Notes: a model not told the origin generated them from the sequence alone. Shown: positions 43,390 through 55,879, numbered from the stretch's first letter. The stretch is 64,000 nt of DNA from Chiridota heheva (GCA_020152595.1 JAIGNY010001603.1:662001-726000), one strand, 5' to 3'. Made by a program: numbers and translations.

Positions 43390-46300
43390 GTCTTGCTTTG
43401 ATGAATACTAAGAGAAAATATTGCATAACGGCTACTAAATAAAATGGTATGGAGAAAATATTTGATATCTTTGGTAGCCGGATCAATCAAACACAAGTTA
43501 TTTTAGGTTTACATACTTTTTTTTCTCTTCAAGAGCGTCTCACATACGCATATGCAGGTTGAAGCCAAGGGGCCGGGGTCGTACGATCCTCAACAGTCCC
43601 CATATGATAAAATATTTAAGAAAATATGCTAACTTGGATGTCCACTTTTTGAGACGGCGACCTTCTTTGTTCTCCAGTAAACAATTATGGAAAATATCAG
43701 CACTTTTTTGTAACCCGGTCCATTGTAAGAAGGGATTTGTAGATCAATATGCCCCTTCTTCTATTTGCAGAAACCCGTGGTGTAGAGCTGTTGCGTAAGG
43801 ATAACAGATTTTCTGGTTAAAAAATAACTTTCCACAGAGAAAAAACAAACAAAGTATATATATATATATTTCACCAACAACGCCCTCTCCAATCTCAAGT
43901 TCTCAAGCCACCACACTTGCTAACTGCTCCCTATAAGAAATGGAAATACATTATAAAAAGAAAGTCAAAAATTCAATACAAGAAATATCATGTCTTTTTT
44001 TTTTATTTGATATTCTTTCCAACCTCCAAAGCGAAACTATAACCCCATTACTGTTTAATAATCTACATTTTATGTTAAGATATTGGAATTGAAAGTTCAA
44101 TGAGCACCAAATTGTGGTTATCTATAAAAATAAAAATAAAAATTTCAGGTAACCATTGAAATGGAAGTCCTGTTTACAAGGGAATTCACAATCCTATGAA
44201 AATATCACTTTAAACTCTTAAACAGGCAGATTTTAGTTAGGTGTCCGGATAGCACTCATTTGAGTTAAGTAGGGTTTAGGCAGTGGCGGCGATTTCTTTT
44301 CAACATGGGGGACCCATGGGGGACAAACCCAGACAGTGGTGTAGCCAGCATATAGGCTTTATATCAGGCGTCATATTTTAGGGGGGACATATGGATATTC
44401 GTCCCACAACAAAATTTAACATGTCACGTCTCCCCCTCGGAATTGCCAAAAATAGGTTAGGCCAAGGGTACAAAATTTAAACCAATCAGGCAAGAGAAAA
44501 TTTGTGCCATTGCTATCCTTGTACCTGAATATCGTCAACAATGAAATCGGAACGAAGAACAGAAGAATGTCTGATGTGATTCAAATCAATACCACAAACT
44601 GTCCACTATCTTCAACAATCTTCATCTATTGAGCTATTTATTTATTGACTCAAAAAATATGAAGTGTTCCTCAAGCTGAAATAACCTATTCGGATACGCG
44701 CTTGTTCTTGTTGTGCCTCTGTGCCAGTGGCAGAAGGCATTCAAAACGGCTACATTTCAGAAAATTAAGTCCCAAAAATGCAGAAATAAATTAAACAGAA
44801 AATGTCAGTCCGGGAGATCTATAAGTAGAAGTTGAAGAATACCCAGTAGCGGATTATAACGGGCAACAGGGGCATTTGCACCTGGGCCCCAATCATGTTT
44901 CTAATGTTTGATAAACAGATATACAATCTTAAATTTGATAACTTTAGTTAATTATGTGTGAACGATGATAAAACTCTCGGTCAGGGACAGTGACGTAGAA
45001 AGTGTCACCTCTCAGAAGGAAGGGACAATAACCACAAAATAGCGCTTGCAACTGCGAATATCATATCCTCTCAGGGTGAAACTTGTAACTCCTGCACCCC
45101 CTCCTTCTTCCCCTCTTCTCCGCTTCCTATACGCCTCTGTCATGGACGCGAAACATTCTTCACCCCAAACATGCCAGACAGCTTCGCTCCGATTCAAATT
45201 GATGTTGCCGACCGTCCCTAAATTCATAGGCGGTATGGGGGGGGGGGCACATGCCCTTCACTTTTCTCAAAAGTGCCCTTTCAAACAGAAAAAATAGTAG
45301 GAGCAGATCCTTTCAATGAAGACAAATTCCTATTTTAGAGAAGGAATATTGACCTTTCAAACAATGAAAAACGTTTTCTTCAAAGATTATATATCTGATC
45401 TCTATTCATTAAAGAAAGTAACACAAATATCGCGCCCTAAAAAGACTAAAATTGTGAAATTCCACCCGTTATTTGTTATTTAAAGTATTAAAGTATATTG
45501 AAGTCCCCTTATTACAGTATTATAATTAATCTTTTTGTTGACAGATTGAAGAAAGTAACACAAACATCCAAGCAAATAAAATGCAATTTTACTCCTGGAG
45601 CGCCTTTGCGCTGTTTTTTTTAATTTGGGTTCCGATTGAAAAGGGAAAAAACATACAATGGACATGCATGACAATGGGGTCTCTTGCCACTGAATCGCTG
45701 GGTTTGGGCCATCTGGTCTAATCTTTACTGATTAACCGAATTACATTTATTTTCACCACGAACATGAATAACTCTTAAAAGATCCGAATAATAAATACCC
45801 CTTATTTGCTTTTTATATTATTTCAACATCAAATATATTCCGATTCATGGCCAGTACAATTGGCTAATCATGATCTAAAGTCTAAATCCTTCTAATTTCA
45901 AGACTTACGATCTATACATTTTCCAATTTTTGTAGATTTTAATATAAAATTGTTCCATTTGATCGATTTTTGAAGCTGTTAAATTTTTTGGAAAAATGGG
46001 CCACCATTGTCGGACCGGTAAAAGTGTATACATTTTCCGGTGGGGTAAGGGGGGGGTGGTTTACCCTACCATGCTATGTTGCGTGTTTTACAAATACGAC
46101 AGTTTGAAAGTGCCCCTCAGATTCTGTGCTCTCCCATCCCCAGATGCAAACATTTTCCGCCGCTTCTGCCGAAAATATTTCATGCCCTGGCCCCAATAAG
46201 GCTTAGCCCGGCACTGAGAATATCCCCTGAATCTTGGAGTGTGGAGATTACGTTTTCACAGCTAAGTGAATTATGAAGTGCACAATGTGCAATTCTGGAA

Positions 46301-47285
46301 TACTCCTGATACTGTGAAAAGAAAAGCACAATCAGTTTCTATTTTTCAAAGAAAATTAAAGCAGTTACCTTTGTGTAATCATTAAACACTATATTGTCAT
46401 TTGTCTGGGATTCTTTAAGTGCTCCAGCAAGTGTATCTTGTGCAGTAATGTGATAGAGTATTCTTTAATCTGACAATAGAAACAAAATGGAGAAGGAACT
46501 ACTTCAATATATTCAATCATATCTCATCTGTGTAGAAATGACTGGTGTAGTAAGTTTACTGTAGATGGCTGGCTCCCTCATATTCACATTCTTAACAAAA
46601 GACAAATATTGATTTAATGCCTTTGCTATTTCAATTATTTTTCTTTCTGCAGGTGGTAATACTTCCTAGATTCTGTATACTACTTTTCTGACATAACCGA
46701 TGGCTTTTAAAGCCACAAAATCTCACAGAAAAATGTAATAGAATTCATAGACTTTCGGTATTCTGAGGTTGTTACATCATAATTAGTCTGATTTCAGTCC
46801 TTTCTACACAAACGATACTGAATTTTAAATATAAATATAACCTTAAGGGAATAATATCTTTAAATGCTTTCTTCACCATTTTGTTTCTTTTGAATTTCTC
46901 TTTGATATGAGATGAACTTATTTAACCACTGAATTCCATTAATTTTGGACTATCCTCTGTGAAAAATGGGTTTGTGCTAGACATCACTAAATCCCAGAAT
47001 TTAAGTCCATCTTACAACCGTTTATTATAAACAGGTCAAGTTCACCATTCAAGAGTTCATAGAGTGGTGGAGTTCTTTACTATGATTAGTCATTGATGGC
47101 AATTAGCGCGCTAGTTATCACCAAGACATGAGAGGACTGAGATAAGGTTTAGGGGAAGAGACTACAGATGCTTAATGATTACTATGATGATGATTAAAAA
47201 GGTATTTTCCCTCGTTTTTTACCACTAATATATTTTCTAAGCTGTAAATAATCACAAAATTACAAATACGCGAGACATGTATTTT
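43390..47285. other. No gene; isolated hAT-like termini
   Basis: CAGTGGCGGCG (44281), CAGTGGTGTAGCC (44334), CAGTAGCGGAT (44846) and CAGTGACGTAG (44988) look like single hAT-type ends for which I found no partner with a matching target duplication. A G-rich run lies at 45236-45247. No coding signal was recognised. Confidence 0.4.
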
Positions 47286-47287
47286 CA

Positions 47288-47440
47288 ATCATAGTTATTT
47301 GCGTTAAAACAGCGTCAATACTCATTCGGCACTATGTCAAAAAATGCTGATGCACAATCATTCACTTTATAATGGGGATACATTGTTGGAGAAACGTAGT
47401 CTATATCAAAACCCCATAGCTGTCAGGCTGTTCTGTTCAC
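47288..47440 (+). repeat. Dispersed repeat Z, copy 1
   Basis: It resembles 53628-53790: GCGTTAAAACAGCGTCAAT, ACTATGTCAAAA, TGCTGATGCACA, GGAGAAACGT and GCTGTTCTGT occur in the same order and similar spacing. Confidence 0.75.
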
Positions 47441-47444
47441 CAGT

Positions 47445-50155
47445 CCGGTAGCAAGCCTATTATTGGGAACATAAATGTTCCTAATAATGGGAACATTTTG
47501 ATACACCTGTACATGGAAGCCGCCATTTTGTGATATTTCCCGTAATCCTTTGCTATCCTAACCTTAAAGCCTTATGCAATGTTACAATTTTCAAATTTGA
47601 AATACGTCTGGGAAAAATGTCTTTGCTTAGAGGAATATTAAAACTTATGAATATACTTTCATTACTGTCGTGGCTACCACTTTTCTACTCCCATTTAATA
47701 TGTTCACCACGCCGTTTTCGAAATGTTAGAAAAAATAGACAATAGAGCTAGGCTTTTAGGCGCGAAACGGCCAGTTTCGAAGGTAATCTGTCATTTCTTT
47801 TCACGACTAAATTAAAATGCAGTTAATTATAACAAGAGAATTAAAACCAAGGGATCCCGCAGGGATGTCGCGATTTAACATTAGGCTTGATACTCGTAAG
47901 GCTAGTGGATTACAGTTCAGTACTGTACAATCAGTACTATACTGTACAATAATTATCTGCAAGGTCATTTAATTGTGAAAAGAATTTACATACTACCTTC
48001 TAACAGTCTAAAATACTCAATGTTGTTAATTATTATATTCATTTTGTTGCAACAGATTAACATGGATATTTCTTGGGGGAAAATGACCAGCATAAAGTGT
48101 TCAAATTAATCCTATTCATTGTTAAAATTTACATGATCAGGGAGCATGCTTATTAATAGAAACATTTATAGCACACGAGAATATTGAAGTCATTGCAGCC
48201 ATATTGTTCAGATATTGCGATAAAATGTCATACTTTATAATTTATGTACTTGAAATATAACAAATCATTGTGTTGAAAAACATTTGAATTTTTAAAATGG
48301 TATGTAATGCTTTCAGGTTTATGCATTTCGTACTGGGCTCGGCGCCTGCAAGTACATCCGGGGATGTTTCTTACTTAGCAACAAATCTGCGTTGACCAAT
48401 CAGAGATTAATCAACAAGTACGTCACTAAATCAACCACTGTTTCCTGATAAGCGTATGTGTTCGTGCATCCTTGCCTGGTTGCATTAAAATTGTTCCTTG
48501 GTTATATTAATATTGTTTGCTGTTGTTCCCTGGTTATATCAATCAGGATAATGTCACTTTTCGCTTAACCATAATAATCTAATCAGGGTTTTTTGTTTAA
48601 ATGTATTACCACGACCGCGGTGGTATGGGGTCGTGAATAAAGATTGCAACAAAGAACAATATTACTTATGGTGTGGAGCAATATTCAGGCAGATAACTAG
48701 AAAAACAAACAAACTGCTTACAAACAAACCATAGTTCTTTATCAGTTTATTGCAGGGTTAAACATGCATACAACCTCACCATCAAGGTAGCAATCTTAGC
48801 ATATGATTGAATATCAAATAATGCCACCTCTTCAAAAACATTATTTCGGTGCGAAAGGAGGAAGCCTGATATTGATGCCCTCAAAGCCCAGGAAAAATGA
48901 GTTGATATTTCTATTCTCATTGCATAGCACTCAGTATACAGTAGGGTAAAATATTGTTGTATTTGACCGCGGGGGTATACAGGTATAGTGTGTATTGGGT
49001 ATCCCCAACCGCCAATTCTCCATGGCCCCTGTATAGCTCACCTAGATATTGGATTATAAAAATCGTCATATTTGCAGACCATTAAGAGTGCATGCTGTTA
49101 CAGTTGAATTAAAACACATCCTATATATATATTTTTTTTATTACACAAAATTGTAAACTGATTTAGGAAAACATGTGGATTTTTTGTAGTTATTGAAGCA
49201 ATACTCTAAAGCGTAATTTTATATTAGAATAGAAATTACTCAAATAGTTTATGGCAAATATACATGCTTTAGCTGCGAGAATTTAAAGTTTTTTCTTTTT
49301 TCTCGACAAGATTCATTAGATCAAGAAGTAATTATTTTATTTTCTGAATGATAGAAAGAGAGTATTCAAATATAATGATAGGGTCAACATACCACAACAA
49401 ACAGAAAAATAAATTGAAGTTACACGCGTATATCTCACCTCGAGTACGCATTTCGAATAGAAAGCTAAATATATACATTTTTTAATAATTATTCGCCATT
49501 GTCTGATTGTGACATTGCATCATCATGGTGACGAGTATGCATCTTGCATACAGGGTCAGAAAAACATTTTATTTTCGTTTTTAATGATGAAAGTGTCTAT
49601 ACGCAAAGTACAGCTAAGCGCGCACGCCCTCTATTTAAGATTTTCAAGCACGATTTTTGACATTTTTATGGAACAGCCACGCATTCGCTTCGAGCAGCCC
49701 GCGAGCAAGCCATTCAATGCTCTGAGTTTTACATGGTCAGATGGTTATAACGAGTATATATAGTGATTTTACGATATAAACGGTATTTTATTGTTTTCGG
49801 CTGAAATTTGGAGTTCTGTTTTTAGATAATCATCTAGAGTCTAGGTATGTTAAAGTCTTCATTTGTTACCATCAATCAAAACCATTTTAGTTATTAAATC
49901 TTCTTCGGTATGAGGCGATCGATATACCAATACTAGTTATGCAGGTACCAGAAACTTACCAGAAAACGATACGTTTGGTACTAATTTCGAATAAATTTTA
50001 TGCTAAATTAATTTTTGAATGTTGAAGATGTTTATTATGATAAGCAAGCTTGTAACATTCATATTCTAGATTAAATTATTTTAAATGGTGCGTTATAGTA
50101 ATATATATCATACACAAAGGGGCGACCTGGGTGAAGTTCTCCCATATAATATTGA
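47445..50155. other. No gene recognised
   Basis: AT-rich. GTACTGTACAATCAGTACTA and TACTGTACAAT near 47920-47950 form short palindromic repeats. Plus-strand frames at 47530-47745 and 49509-49763 are unassigned. Confidence 0.4.
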
Positions 50156-50163
50156 TAACTGAT
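50156..50163. repeat. 8-bp target duplication of hAT-like MITE 2, left
   Basis: TAACTGAT; the partner at 50901-50908 is TAAGTGAT (7 of 8). Confidence 0.7.
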
Positions 50164-50900
50164 CAGTGGCGTAGGAACAATTTTTTTCTTGGGAGGGGGG
50201 CTGAAACTTCATTTCTTCAAGGACCTCGGCCCTCATCCCTACCCAGAAGCCTCGTTTTTGGCATGGTTTCTTGGGCATGTTTGGCACTTTGGGAATTTTT
50301 TCTCTTTTTTTCCAAAGAAGAATGAACAAGTGACATTCTTGTTATCTTCTTTTTGAGCTCTAACAGACTTTCTGGAAGTAGACATGCGTGCACGTACAAG
50401 GGTACGTATAATTTGGTATGTACGTTCAACGGTACAAACACTTTAGGTGTCACAGATGCCCGCACGCGTAATATGTTTTTCTTCCCAAAAGTGTTTAGGA
50501 CAATTTGCATTGATATCAGTTGAAAATCCTTCACGCAAATTGCCCTAAACACTCCTGGGAAATTTGTTTATGCTGCCCGCACTCAGAGTCTGTAGTAGCA
50601 CGCAAATGTTATGTTTAATACAGCTTCGATCAGTCCAAAATGAATATGAGGGTGCTAAGAAGTATTAAAATCTCCATCGAAATTACATTACCTTTTTTAT
50701 CAACATAATCGAAGAAATTAGAACATATGACAATATCCTATAAAGTTATATTATTTAAAGTGGGTATAAATAAGCCTTATAAGGGTTTTTTCGTATATGA
50801 GAAGTAGGGAGGGGGTGGCTAAAGCATAGTTTAGCCCCCCTAAATTTTGACTGGGGATAAAGCCCTCCCAGCCCCCCCCCTTCTGTTTCCTACGCCCTTG
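50164..50900. mobile_element. hAT-like MITE 2, 737 bp
   Basis: The left end is CAGTGGCGTAGGAACA; the right end CCTACGCCCTTG has complement CAAGGGCGTAGG, matching 10 of 12. Subterminal G-rich (GGGAGGGGGG) and C-rich (CCCCCCCCC) blocks mirror each other. Flanking 8-bp duplications differ by one base. No transposase frame is present, so it is non-autonomous. A partial relative lies at 5905-6115. Confidence 0.8.
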
Positions 50901-50908
50901 TAAGTGAT
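50901..50908. repeat. 8-bp target duplication of hAT-like MITE 2, right
   Basis: TAAGTGAT, partner of TAACTGAT at 50156-50163. Confidence 0.7.
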
Positions 50909-51201
50909 GAGCAGTTACCGTGACAATGGCTGTCCCATCAAGGAATATTTAGATAAATCTCCAAAGGTGCCCCACTAACTGACTAACTGACTAAGGCCGG
51001 TATTTAGGATGGTGATTTATGTATCTTACGTCAATGTCATTCCTATATATGAGCAAAGTCATTGTCAGCCGAGTGGAAAGGAGGACGCTGCATATTTTGG
51101 GGATTGGTTTATTTTCTGTCCATTAGGAGTTGTGAGTCAGTATATGTGTTTATTTCCCTTATAGCCGTTTACTACTTTAAGTTTACAACTGACTTATTTA
51201 T

Positions 51202-51209
51202 GTTGCAAG
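51202..51209. repeat. 8-bp target duplication of hAT-like MITE 3, left
   Basis: GTTGCAAG, identical to 52062-52069. Confidence 0.9.
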
Positions 51210-51366
51210 CAGTGGCGTAGCCAGGATTTTCATATTGAGGGGCAGGGAGTTGAATTTAACCGACACAATATTTAGTGATGTAGTTGAGGTGTCACTTCGA
51301 GCGCAAAGCGCTGGACTTGTGGACGCGGGTTCCAGGAGCCCGCTTAAGTGCCCCTGAAGGGATGCA

Positions 51367-51379
51367 GGGGCGAAGCCCC
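51367..51379. repeat. GGGGC-GAA-GCCCC mini-hairpin, copy 1
   Basis: Five GC pairs close a GAA triloop. The core GCGAAGC is known as an exceptionally stable DNA mini-hairpin. Confidence 0.85.
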
Positions 51380-51595
51380 GGTAGGGGTCTAGGGAGCAAA
51401 GGCCCCGGAATCTCTCAAAAATTGACATTTTAAGGGGAAAAAGTTTGTCACAAGTTTGTCAAGAAAGTGTATTTATACAATTCAAAATAAGAGAGCCACA
51501 ATTCACCATATACAAAACACAAAATCAAAGCGCAAAACGCTCGACTTGTCGGCGTGGGGTGCAGGGGCACACTTAAGACCACCTGGTGGGGTCCA

Positions 51596-51608
51596 GGGGC
51601 GAAGCCCC
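51596..51608. repeat. GGGGC-GAA-GCCCC mini-hairpin, copy 2
   Basis: Same 13-base hairpin as 51367-51379, within the second internal repeat of MITE 3. Confidence 0.85.
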
Positions 51609-52061
51609 GGTCGGGGTCCAGGGTCTTCCGAAGCTCTCGCAAATTTGATATTTCAAGGGCAAAAACGTATGTCACAACGCATAGTAAGAGGTTGTATTAT
51701 ACAAGTCAAAATTCATGTCAAAGAGAGTTATAATACACAATATACAAAACACAAAATCATAAAAACGCATAATGTGGAAATATGTTTTATTGTTTACGTT
51801 TGTACATGGTTAGGTTTATAGTCACTCTTTGAAAAATACGGATTGTCTGCAAGAAAGGTTTTCAATAATTTACTACAAACTCGTAAATGTTGTCAAACTT
51901 TTAAATAGACCCTGTTCTGTATCACGTGCACTCCGACCCCCCCCCCCTCCCCCCTTCCCCCTCTCTCTCTATGTCTCTCCCCCTCTTTATCTCTCTGTGT
52001 CTTAGTTCATGTATTTAAATACAAAATCGCACAAATGTTTTCCCCTTTGGCTACGCTACTG

Positions 52062-52069
52062 GTTGCAAG
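52062..52069. repeat. 8-bp target duplication of hAT-like MITE 3, right
   Basis: GTTGCAAG, identical to 51202-51209. Confidence 0.9.
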
Positions 52070-52175
52070 AGTACACTGAAGTGACATTTTATTCATGAAA
52101 AGCATTGGCATCAACTGACCTGAGTTATTTGGGGTCAAAGAACGGTCATATTCACTTAAGAATGTGTTTCAATTA

Positions 52176-52486
<311 letters not shown>

Positions 52487-52489
52487 TTT

Positions 52490-53404
52490 TGTTTTGTTAT
52501 AGTTTTGTCATAAACAAACATTGGTTTCGCATGATATAAATAGAATAATAATGTAAACAGAAGTCTCTTTGCATATCCAATAGAATCACAAATTCTTAGT
52601 ATTTTCATGGTAACAGAACCTTGGCCGTGCATGCCGTGAGGCCTCATATGTTCCTTGAAATCTTGCATCAATATTTTGTTAATAAATGTGATTCCTCAAT
52701 ATTTGATTGCACAAAGAAAATTATTTCATGTAAAATCAAGAACTCATAATAAGCAATGGTTGAGTTTATCAATAAATGAATGAAGATGTTTTCATGACAA
52801 TATGCATTTAAATAAATTGCATAAGTTCACAAAATCATGTTTATTCTCCTAATAAAGTATTTCAAAAATCAATCAAATACAAAACAGATTTTGATAAAAG
52901 GATTTAACTTGTGCTTCAACGTTAGTTTAACTCTATGCTATAAGGGGTGAGTCAAGCCTATTAACATACTTGGGGTGAGGGGTGAGTATCAAAGAATTAT
53001 GCTGTCACTGTTGGTTGGTCACGATGAACGAAAATACAAATAAAAGAATTGTAGAATAGTAGTTAGATTAGTCGAACTTTCAGTTTGTAACAATGTGGAA
53101 CATGGGATACAATCAAGGCATCATCTGACCTGGCCAATGTAACTTCACGTGTATATGTCAGAAGACAGATTTCTGGGTTTTAAGGATGATTTGTAAACAA
53201 GGTACTTAAGATGAATAAAAGGCTTTGCTGGGAGGAGAAGTAATTGCTAGCTTACTTGAAGTTGATAATATATGGAAAATGCATTTGTATGCATAATAGT
53301 ACAGTGTACAAAGAACACATGAAGAAATTTGCCTTTACATCTGCATACGTATTATGTGATGAGTTGTATTAATTTACTTATATATCGTTTCATTTTATGC
53401 TTAG
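52490..53404. other. Intergenic or intronic, nothing recognised
   Basis: AT-rich with no coding signal. GGGTGAGTCAAGCC and GGGGTGAGTATCAA near 52945-52990 are two G-rich donor-like words, but no exon is seen before them. Confidence 0.4.
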
Positions 53405-53580
53405 TCACCAAATATCAGATAGAGGACATAGCGAAGTTTACGGTCGACGACCGAGTGAATAAACTGTTGGAAGCAAATCATCGCGAGTTCTTAGTTTTAT
53501 TATCTGCGTTGGTGTTAGACCGTGAGATATATCTAAGAGCGCTCCAAGTGCACCCTTGTGGTGCAATCTACAATGAATAA
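53405..53580 (+). CDS. Candidate terminal exon, unknown protein
   Basis: After CATTTTATGCTTAG the plus strand is open for 58 codons: TKYQIEDIAKFTVDDRVNKL, LEANHREFLVLLSALVLDRE, IYLRALQVHPCGAIYNE, then TAA at 53578, with AATAAA overlapping the stop. The sequence is less AT-rich than its flanks, with several CG-containing codons and balanced amino acids, which suggests real coding. I recognise no family. The gene would converge on the dynein light chain gene, with stops only about 280 bp apart. Confidence 0.4.
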
Positions 53581-53627
53581 ATAGGAGTTTAGTTTTCTAC
53601 TACACAAACAAATAATAAGTTGTAGTA

Positions 53628-53790
53628 ACAGTAATTTACGTTAAAAACAGCGTCAATTCACATCGTCACTACGTGTCAAAACGAAGAATTGCTGATCTGC
53701 TGATGCACATTCGTTGCTCGGGTACGAATCGGTGGAGAAACGTGTTTTGTCTGCTAGGCTATAGCTGTTCTGTCCGCTAGGCTCCAGCCC
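53628..53790 (+). repeat. Dispersed repeat Z, copy 2
   Basis: Counterpart of 47288-47440: ACGTTAAAAACAGCGTCAAT, CTACGTGTCAAAA, CTGATGCACA, GGAGAAACGTG and GCTGTTCTGTCC. It lies between the convergent exon and the dynein light chain poly(A) signal. Confidence 0.75.
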
Positions 53791-53820
53791 GCAAGCAAAG
53801 TTAAAGAACATGAGAACAGA

Positions 53821-53826
53821 TTTATT
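53821..53826 (-). terminator. Poly(A) signal of dynein light chain gene
   Basis: AATAAA on the minus strand, about 35 bases after the stop codon of the dynein light chain CDS. Confidence 0.7.
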
Positions 53827-53858
53827 TTTAAAAATCTCATCAAAGTATATCAATAATT

Positions 53859-54203
53859 TCATCCAGACTTAAACAGAAGAACAGCAATTTGCTTTCTATA
53901 CAGGTAAATGAAATGATGCGTTTCGTGTGTGACGTAACTTCCGAAATTTCTTCCAACTATGCAGTGCCAGGCTGCTCCATGCTTGGTATCGAACTGCTTC
54001 TTGATATGCGCCGCTATGTCTTTCTCTACTTGGAAGCGAAGGAATGCTTCTTCTGTTAACTGTATAGCATCTTCGCGCATGTCATCCTCCATGTCCGAAT
54101 TCTTGATCACGCATTTGTCTTTTGAAGAGACTTTTTCTTCTTCTTTGTCATTTCCATACCTCTCAGACTTTGTGGTATAACTGTATGACGTGTGCAGAGA
54201 CAT
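53859..54203 (-). CDS. Dynein light chain, LC8 type
   Basis: An intact 114-codon frame from the ATG at 54203. Residues about 30-114 are LC8: [80 protein letters not shown]8 is a homodimeric hub (about 89 residues usually) in cytoplasmic and axonemal dynein and many other complexes. It binds short linear motifs in a groove formed around the [12 protein letters not shown] strand, which is fully kept. The N-terminus has an extra ~25 charged residues ([20 protein letters not shown]), and helix 1 differs from the nearly invariant DYNLL1/2, so this is a divergent paralogue, perhaps ciliary. A 3' splice site (TTTCGTCCATGTTTCAG) ends at 54208, four bases before the ATG, so the 5' UTR is spliced. The coding part has no intron. 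Confidence 0.93.
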   Translation of the reverse strand: MSLHTSYSYTTKSERYGNDKEEEKVSSKDKCVIKNSDMEDDMREDAIQLTEEAFLRFQVEKDIAAHIKKQFDTKHGAAWHCIVGRNFGSYVTHETHHFIYLYRKQIAVLLFKSG

Positions 54204-54207
54204 GGTT

Positions 54208-54228
54208 CTGAAACATGGACGAAAAGAT
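54208..54228 (-). promoter_or_regulatory. 3' splice site before dynein light chain ATG
   Basis: On the minus strand a T/C-rich run ends in TTTCAG followed by AACCATG, marking the end of a 5' UTR intron. The upstream exon is not identified. Confidence 0.6.
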
Positions 54229-54239
54229 TTAAAATTAAG

Positions 54240-55784
54240 CTTACATTACATTAACTATACCAGAAAACGGGTAGAGGTGGAATGACCCCTTGTCAAAATT
54301 GTACTGTTTTTTTGACAGTAAAAGTTACTGTTTTTTTTCTTCATATAATGACCGAACACGTTGACAGAAAAAAACAAATAAGAATACAAAAAGAAGGGCT
54401 TTCAAGGATTTTTGGCCCAGAGTTATTTGGGTCAAATCAGTTTGGACCCCCGCCACTTTACCTTGTGTGTGTGAGGTGGGGTGGGCGGAGGAAGAGGGGG
54501 TTCTCACCACTGATATCTAAAAACCGAGAAGTAGGTCAGTTGCATTCAACATTTATGTTGTTCTGGGACTAGAGGCCTTGACGAGACGACTGCTTCCATC
54601 ATCGTTCGCTGTTGATTAACTAAGCCAGACAGCAATCAAGACTTAATCATAAACAAACTCTCGTGGAAAACCTGTGGATAATCCTTTGTCAAATCATTGA
54701 GAACTTTGCCCCTGAAATATCTGGCGAAAAATGACTATAATTCCTTTATTTCCATTGTTATGCCTACTTGACTAACGGTTTACCTTTGGCTGTTTGGAAT
54801 GTATTAATTGACCGTTACTGTAGTAGTGAAAGTTTGAGGGGCGTAGGGCGGGTCATCTTTCAGAGAAAAGAACCCACAACACTTTTTCAAACTTTGAATC
54901 ATTAGCCATAACTCGGAAATTAAATGTATTTTTCTCATAGTTCAAGTAATATTTTGTTCAGAAGTTCAAGCCCTTTCTGGTGAAGGTAAAATTACCATCT
55001 GTCTATGGCATTGAATTATATAATTCAATTTGATGCGATTTTTTCAAGAGTTCAGTATTTCTTAAGTAAATGTATATTACGTGGATTATGACTCACAGCC
55101 CAGGATTTTCTAGTCGATTCTCTAGATGAACATTCTATTGTAATATAAGAGTTAACCTTTTCCCCCTTTCATATGAAGCTCAAAAGTCACGAATAAATAC
55201 TTTTAGATAGTTTTATAACAGTTCTCGACTACTCAACCGGAACACAGGTCACAAAATGCTTTGATATTGTTAGACCAAGATCTGAGGGAGACAAGGTAGA
55301 AACTAAGGGATAACCTTCACACTAAAGCTCGTGTAAATATACTGTTGCCTAGAAACATCATGCAATCAAAAATAGCTAAGAATATATTTTAAAAGATATA
55401 TAAGAACCGTATCGGAGTGACTACCTATTCATGACATATTCTAATACTAATGACATTAAACGTTTTCTTTGTTTTCAGGAGGTAAGCTGGGCATGACGTT
55501 AATTTATGCTATATGCAAAGTAGGAGAGAGAGAGCCTCATACGGTCAAGTTTTTCAGTTTTTGAACTTACAAATTAACTTTCACAAACGTCTTTTTAGAT
55601 CCTTTATGCCAACTCTTTTTTGTAGATTGATAGTATTTGAATTTCTTAACTAGAATTAATTTTCTGAATTAAAGTCTTCACGATTAACTTTTCACCGCAA
55701 ACAACTTTGAAGATCAATATACGGTGAGGAGGAGAGGGGCGAATGGAAGCGCTGAGTTTACATAGATCATACAAGCATCTGACC
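54240..55784. other. No gene recognised
   Basis: Presumably the 5' UTR intron and upstream region of the dynein light chain gene. AT-rich, with no promoter that I can assign. Confidence 0.4.
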
Positions 55785-55876
55785 ATCTGACCATGGAGCA
55801 TATGTTTGTTTACAACCATGTAGCATATGTTTGTTTACAACCATGTAGCATTTGTTTTTGCAACCATGGAGCATAT
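55785..55876. repeat. ~28-bp tandem repeat, about three and a half units
   Basis: Units of ACCATG(G/T)AGCATATGTTTG plus TTTACA repeat four times, the last ones with small changes. Each contains CATATG or its variant. Confidence 0.85.
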
Positions 55877-55879
55877 ACA

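Larger units (their letters stand above)
51210..52061. mobile_element. hAT-like MITE 3, 852 bp
   Basis: The left end is CAGTGGCGTAGCCAGG; the right end TTTGGCTACGCTACTG has complement CAGTAGCGTAGCCAAA (13 of the first 14 match). Perfect 8-bp target duplications GTTGCAAG flank it. Inside, an approximately 150-bp block occurs twice in the same direction (about 51290-51430 and 51515-51665), each with an AGGGGCGAAGCCCCGGT hairpin. No transposase frame. Confidence 0.9.

Noticed and set aside
44281..46216. Several CAGTGGCGT-like motifs as ends of one or more hAT-like elements
   Set aside because: No candidate right end had a matching 8-bp duplication; for example 44988 to 46216 gives GTCAGGGA versus AGAATATC.
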